Below the pieces are notes generated by a model, which was given only the letters and a program-made list of their open reading frames with translations, searched no databases and had not been told where the DNA came from. Shown piece by piece: positions 58,582-64,000 of a stretch of DNA of 64,000 bases. The stretch spans positions 39,022,945-39,086,944 of the forward strand of contig JAOANR010000009.1 of assembly GCA_030278955.1 (NCBI GenBank), written 5' to 3'. Origin of the DNA: Hygrophila difformis. Its lineage: Eukaryota; Streptophyta; Magnoliopsida; Lamiales; Acanthaceae. How positions within the stretch are numbered: the stretch's first letter is position 1; each line of letters opens with the position of its first letter. Made by a program: the position numbers and the translations under genes.

Positions 58582-59709
58582 TGTAATACCCGAGATTTTT
58601 ATCGGCGTCCAAACGAATAAAATTAGTTTCTTAATCCGATCAAGGTCGAAATATCTCCGAGAAGAAGAAAATAATTTATGTGATAAATTATTGCTCGGAA
58701 ATAAAATGCCGATAGATTCAAAAATTCAAAATGGAATAAAAGAGGGAAAGGAAGCCCGAAGACATTCCATGGATCGAGTTAAAAGAATTGGAATTAAATT
58801 CAATAAGGAAAAGAATTTTTTATTCCAAGGACCGTGAAGTCGAAAAGGATTTAAATAAATAAATCACTGCACGGGAATCGAAAGACGACGAATTAAAAGC
58901 CGACAAATCCGAAACCGACGGACTTAAGATTTCAAACACGAAATCAATGTCAAGTCAAAATAGATTTAAGATAGGAATCATGATCCGAGAATGACCCGGA
59001 AAAATCGAGCCCGAAAATACTGGAGGATAGAAACCCGAAAGAGAGGAGAAAAGGCCCGACGGGATCGCACGGCCCAGATCAGGCCGCGCGCCCCCCGCGC
59101 GGTGTTTGGCCCAACCCGCGCGGTGTTTGGCGATTTCGTGCCTTATTTTCGACCTCCGACTATGGAAACTCAATCACGAATGGGGGAAAGGTATTGTGGA
59201 CGAAATTTGGTTGATCCTTATACCATTATTCAGATCCTAACCCTTTTGTTCATTCCTCAACACCCCATATTCTCTCTATTGTTCTCCCAAAACCGAAAAC
59301 CCCAAAATCCCTTGTGTTCTTGAGTTTCCGACGACTGAATCCGAACAAGAAGGATTTGAGAAGGAGAAGACAGACCCCTACGATGTTGGTAATTGGTTTT
59401 TGAGTTTTCCTACTCCTTTTTGAATCCAAACTTTCGATCTAACACTAGATTTCTTCTTTCGAGTCGAATTTGTGGCCAAAGTCGGAAGCTTCGCGTTGAG
59501 GAGATCCGTTCGTAGCCATTCGTAGATTCTGGACAAACCAAGGGCTGTTTAGAACTCATACTATGTAAGTTAATTCTTACATACGGTTTTTGGTGGCTAA
59601 AAATCGACCAAACATAAGATTCAACACAAGAACTTAATAAAATCTGTCAATAGATGTTTCATTCGCGCAGCGTTTTTGGATGAATTTTTCAAACCCTTAA
59701 AAGTCTTCA

Positions 59710-60560
59710 AACGAGAAAACTCAAAATAAAAAAAATGTTCCTAAGACATAGATTTACATACTGTAAAATTTTCATAATTTTTCGATAAAGTTTGTTGCCC
59801 AAAATCCGAGTCTGAACACATCTGAATAATTCTCGAACTTAGAACTTGGCAGATTTCACTCTCGAACTTGTTAGCCATTTTGAGCTCAGATCTAGGCCGA
59901 ATTAGGACTTTTGTTATACATGAAATTTGTAGATCTATGAGTCTTGAATACCTCTGTAAAATTTCACGCATTTTTCATTAAGATTTGCTACCCCAAACCG
60001 CATCGAACATATTATGTTGTGCATGAACGTTTCGAAAACTGAGACAGGTTATATGATCGAACTTGATGTGCGGTTTTCTATCACTTTTGGTAAAAACTAA
60101 TCTTTGGTATAAATGTAAAAGTTGTAGATAAATGTTTTGAAAACATGCCTGTAAAATATTATTGTATTTTCATTAACGTTTGGATAGTCAAAACCCATTT
60201 TGAATACACTGTGTCCGAGAAGGATATGTCGACAGATTTTTAAACCGAACTTAGTGGATTAATCTGACTTAATCTGGGATGAATTTGCATAATTTGCCTC
60301 TAATAAAACTTGTTTATTTTGGTGTCTTTTAAGTACCTGTAAAATTTCATAAATTTCGGAGGTCGTTTGCTATGTCAAAAACGCTTTTGAAAATCAGTGC
60401 GCTGTGTAGACAATTATGACAGATTTTGGCTTTTGTAAAAATTGTAAAATTTCACCCGTTTCCTCATATAATTTCTTAAAACTTAAAACACAAAAGTCGT
60501 TCGTTAGCGTGTTTTTGATCTACTGTAGAAATTTGAAGTCGATTGCCTTTGAAATGAAAT
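59710..60560 (+). repeat. Five ~190-bp degenerate repeats in the TR-GAG LTR
   Basis: GTAAAATTT-type anchors at 59763, 59956, 60151, 60339 and 60525, with spacing 193, 195, 188 and 186 bp. Each has an upstream block resembling AAAGTTGTAGATAAATG. Confidence 0.75.
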
Positions 60561-60729
60561 TTTGAACTGAGATGGCGTAAACTGTGGCAATGGCTTGGTT
60601 GGAATGTTGAAAAACTCGTCTTTTGAGAAATACATGATTTGCGAGATATGTCTAAACAAATAAAAACATTTTTTTAAAATTATTTTGAAACATTGGTGAT
60701 TTGTGACCATGTTAGATACTATCAATATT

Positions 60730-60905
60730 GACTATGTGGCTTGTGGACATAAGGGTCCAAGCGTATGTCTAGCGGACGTAAGAGCCCTAGCGCGATATTG
60801 ATTATGTGGCTTGTGGACATAAGGGCCCAAGCGTATGACCAGCGGACGTAAGGGCCCTAGTGAAATATTGACCATGAGGCCAGTGGATATAAGAGCCCTA
60901 GCGAA
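60730..60905 (+). repeat. 70-bp tandem repeat in the TR-GAG LTR
   Basis: Units start at 60730, 60800 and 60870 (last partial). Each holds two half-units, GGACATAAGGGYCCAAGCG and GGACGTAAGRGCCCTAGCG. Confidence 0.85.
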
Positions 60906-61571
60906 TGGTGATATATAAAAGAAACGAAACGAGAAATTTATACGAGATTTAATTAAATCCTTTCTAAATTGTGTTTTGGCTTATATCAATTTATTTAATC
61001 GCCTTGCAAGTTATATGGGATTATTTGGCATGCATACCTTTGATTTTTACAATTAAATTCCATTATCTTGACGAGTTAATTTATATAGTGCCTGCAAACA
61101 TGCTAAATGTAAGTCAACTCTTTCTTAAATAATTAAAGGCTTTGAAACCCCATTATTGTATGCTAGCGGTTAACTTACTCAGCATGTTTATGCTGACAAA
61201 CCGTTGCTCTCTTTTTCTTTTCAGAGTATGAGGCTTACACATGAGCATAGCATGGGATTTTGGGAACGTTTACTCTCGTTTTTATACATGACTTGCATAA
61301 CGGGCCTGTATAACCCGTGTTTTGGCCGTGTTGGCCCTATTTATATTTCCGCTGCTATATGTATATTTAAATATTTCTTTCCGCTGCAACTTAGATAATA
61401 CCATGTAATGATTTTTGTAATATACTTATAAATGGGCTATTTGAAATGTTTTAAATTCTTAAAAAACCATAGCCTTGCATCTCTCTAACAAGCTCGGAGA
61501 AACCGCGTCTTGCTAGGGAGCTGTGGCGGTGACATCCCGACCTGGGTTATCAAATCCGGGGTGTTACAAGT

Positions 61572-61583
61572 TGGTATCAGAGC
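61572..61583 (+). other. Primer-binding site, tRNA-iMet
   Basis: TGGTATCAGAGC three bases after the LTR end. Confidence 0.92.
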
Positions 61584-62219
61584 CCGGACTATTTTTAAAG
61601 CTAGTATTATTATTTTTAAACTATTATTTTTAAGTATTATTATTTTTAAAGTTAATATTTCTAAACTAGTAATATATTTTAAAGAGCCCGATTATTATTT
61701 TGAAGTTAAGACCCAAATTTTTAGCCCAAAAAGTTTTTAGAAGCCCAAATATTTTTTTTAAAAGAAGCCCAAGAAATTATTTTTAGACCAATACTTTATA
61801 TACTTACTGTTGTGGGCTCAAATTTTTTTAGCCCAATTGTTTTAAGGCCCAATACCTGTATTTTTAAATAAAGCCAAAATGTTTATTATTTTGGCCCAAT
61901 ATAGAGGCTCAAGAGTTTTAAATACTATTATTATTTTTAAATTCTAAAAATATTATCTCCATGGAATAAACTTATTTTTAAATCCATGGAAGATGGATAT
62001 AAATAAAATATACATTAGCTTCGGGGGGATGCATTGCATTGCATATATATATAAATATTTACACTAACACTTTTTATGTGAATTATCGGTGATAAGAAAC
62101 ACTCCTACCTTAGAACTCGACATGACCTTGACTTAGGAGCGCTTGCTAAATACTAACGTTGCCTTAGTCCTAGATCTTGATCACTTAGAAAATCATCTTC
62201 GCGTGCTTAATAACAGAAA
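61584..62219 (+). other. TR-GAG leader with CCATGG stem-loop
   Basis: AT-rich noncoding leader. TCCATGGA at 61958-61965 pairs with TCCATGGA at 61983-61990, each itself a palindrome. No intact ORF0 is visible. Repeats of TTTTTAAACTAGTATTA type lie near 61595-61680. Confidence 0.65.
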
Positions 62220-63323
62220 ATGGTACCTAGGACAAAGCCGAGGAAGGTAAGCCCAAACGGCACTGGCACTGACCTCCCAAACGCACCTAACAACAATGAG
62301 ATTCCTCCGAACGTAGGAGATCGAGCGCCTCCTATTCCCAACAACATGGATGAACATTTAAGGACGGTAGAGGAAGTACTCGTAGCATTAGGAAACGCCG
62401 AGGTACATAGAGCACAAGCGGCAATACCTCCGCCAGTAGCTCGAAACAACTATCTAGCTTTGGTAAATCCTTATCAACCACCACACTATGATGGGGAGGA
62501 AGATCCCGCCAAACTAGAGGGGTGGATCTGTACCTTTGATAAACTTTTGGACGCTATCAAATGCCCCGACAAGGAGAAGATACGTGTAGCGACCTACTAC
62601 TTAGGAGGCGAAGCCGATGAGTGGTGGCAAAACCTTCAAATGAATTCGGAGGAAGATGAAGAATCCTACACCTAGGAAGGACTTAAGGAAGCCTTGAGAG
62701 AAAGATTCTACCCACTGAGCACCAAGACTGCGAAATACGAGGAATTCATCAACCTGAAGTAAGGTGCACAAACAGTGCAAGAGTACTACACCAAATTCAA
62801 GGAGCTAGTACGATTTGCTACGAGGCTAGTACCAACCGACTCTGACAAGGCTCAGAAATTCGAGATGGGTCTGAACCTTAGTATCCGGGAGATACTTGCA
62901 GTAGGACAATTCACAAACCTGCAGACGATATATGATCGCGCTATAGCAATTGCTCGAGTCCAGCAATTTAAGCGTAAGGAAAATGGTGAGTCGAGCAAGG
63001 ACTCTCAAGGACTTGAGAAGAAGGATCTGAAAGACAACAATAACAACTCTAGGAAAAACAATGCATCTCAAAGGAAAGAAAATAAAGGTCTCAACCGTGG
63101 TGCGTTCATACCACGCTGCCCACGATGCAACCATGCACATTTGGTGCGCCAGTGCCCGAAGCCTGGAGCTTGCTATAATTGCGGCAAGTTTGGACACAAG
63201 GCTAGGGGATGTCGAACGCCAGAGGAGGCGATTGAAAGGAGAATAGATCTGGTGAACCTTCAGCAAGGAGGGGCTGACAAGGAACAAGGTAAAAACCCGA
63301 ACATCATTGAGAATAATGAATAG
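62220..63323 (+). pseudogene. TR-GAG gag, copy 2
   Basis: Near-identical to copy 1. It has the same two inherited stops, TAG 62673-62675 and TAA 62760-62762, but keeps CTCGAG where copy 1 has its third stop. It therefore is less decayed and may resemble the source. CCHC knuckle CYNCGKFGHKARGC lies near the end. Confidence 0.88.
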
Positions 63324-63324
63324 G

Positions 63325-63364
63325 CAGTTATGGGGACATAACTGTAATCTTAAAGGGGGGAGGA
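63325..63364 (+). other. Pre-PPT hairpin and PPT
   Basis: Identical to 58241-58280: hairpin 63325-63344, TTAAAGGGGGGAGGA at 63350-63364. Confidence 0.85.
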
Positions 63365-64000
63365 TGTAACAACCCGAATATTATGTATCCCAAATCAATA
63401 AATAAACAAATTCAAATTGTTTTGAACTACGTCATGGCTTGATCCCTTCACAGGGTACGTAGGCAACTTGGAAATTTCAATTCTGGGTTCAGTCAAAAGA
63501 TATTATAAAATAATACGAATAATATCAAACAATAACATATGATAACGCAATAATACAATAACAAAAAATAGAAATAAACGAAATGAACGATAGAACCTTA
63601 GTTCTAATCTCGCGAAAACCTGAAGCGCAAGTTCGAGGACGAAGTTGATTCTTAAGGGGGGGTAGACTGTAATACCCGAGATTTTTATCGGCGTCCAAAT
63701 GAATAAAATTAGTTTCTTAATCCGATCAAGGTCGAAATATCTACGAGAAGAAGAAAATAATTTATCACATAAATTATTGCTCGGAAATTAAACGCCGATA
63801 GAGTCAAAAATTCAAAATGGAATAAAAGAGGGAAAGGAAGCCTAAAGACATTCCATGGATCGAGTTAAAAGAATTGGAATTAAATTCAATAAGGAAAAGA
63901 ATTTTTATTCCAAGGACCGTGAAGTCGAAAAGGATTTAAATAAATAAATCACTGCACGGGAATCGAAAGACGACGAATTAAAAGCCGACAAATCCGAAAC
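63365..64000 (+). mobile_element. TR-GAG LTR (partial, leaves the window)
   Basis: Starts TGTAACAACCCG like 58281 and has the inner TGTAATACCCG at 63669. The first 636 bp are in view. Confidence 0.88.

Larger units (their letters stand above)
58281..61568 (+). mobile_element. TR-GAG LTR shared by two gag units
   Basis: 3,288 bp, TGTAACAACCCG to GGGGTGTTACA. It serves as 3' LTR for copy 1 and 5' LTR for copy 2. It contains the inner module, five ~190-bp repeats and a 70-bp tandem repeat. U3 and the termini are related to the Tekay LTRs. Confidence 0.9.
56992..64000 (+). mobile_element. Tandem TR-GAG array sharing LTRs
   Basis: Order: truncated leader and gag (56992-58280), full LTR (58281-61568), PBS-leader-gag-PPT (61569-63364), LTR running off the window (63365 on). 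The left unit starts inside the leader (its ATGTGAATTATCGG matches 62076). Neither unit has pol. Two internal regions around one LTR indicate LTR-LTR recombination between elements. Confidence 0.85.

Noticed and set aside
1..64000. tRNA, rRNA or snRNA genes
   Set aside because: None seen on either strand. The tRNA-like matches are only 12-18 nt primer-binding sites.

Overview
This window is nuclear DNA of a flowering plant. I see no bacterial features and no rRNA or tRNA genes. Almost every base belongs to nested LTR retrotransposons of the Ty3/gypsy superfamily. The only gene-like sequence that is not obviously retrotransposon is a broken, intron-containing F-box gene. Element density, nesting and solo-LTR formation suggest heterochromatin of a large plant genome. 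I cannot name the species.

Layout. (1) 1-6436, + strand: the last 14 codons of a Tekay/Del-type chromovirus pol, a polypurine tract (PPT), a complete LTR (66-2804), a decayed pol fused directly to the LTR end (2805-5689), and a 5'-shortened LTR of a second, related family (5690-6436). (2) 6437-33403, - strand: a composite Athila element. It has ~4.9 kb LTRs (6437-11334 and 28508-33403), a tRNA-Asp primer site, and degenerate gag, protease, RT, RNase H and integrase (22393-28361). Between integrase and the 3' LTR lies a unit with its own TATA box, a short first exon, an intron and an F-box exon. A 5.85 kb solo LTR of a second Athila subfamily interrupts the F-box exon and has a perfect 5-bp target-site duplication. 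(3) 33404-37326, - strand: the 5' end of a Tekay element. (4) 37327-56991, - strand: a non-autonomous gag-only element (TR-GAG type). Its 3' LTR is split by a young, apparently intact Tekay element (37842-49257) with a single 1,576-codon gag-pol, an extra upstream ORF, near-identical LTRs and a perfect ACAAG duplication. (5) 56992-64000, + strand: gag-LTR-gag-LTR, a tandem of TR-GAG elements sharing LTRs and inherited stop codons.

How the parts relate. The intact Tekay element could supply proteins in trans to the gag-only elements. They share its tRNA-iMet primer site, leader hairpin, pre-PPT hairpin and PPT.

Strongest unexplained signals: a duplicated hairpin-PPT-TGTNATACC module that may define two alternative LTR ends; arrays of perfect palindromes at ~100-bp spacing beside the TATA boxes of Athila LTRs, built from two unrelated palindrome sequences in two subfamilies and present again upstream of the F-box gene; a ~190-bp periodicity inside the Tekay and TR-GAG LTRs; and a conserved coiled-coil ORF upstream of gag.
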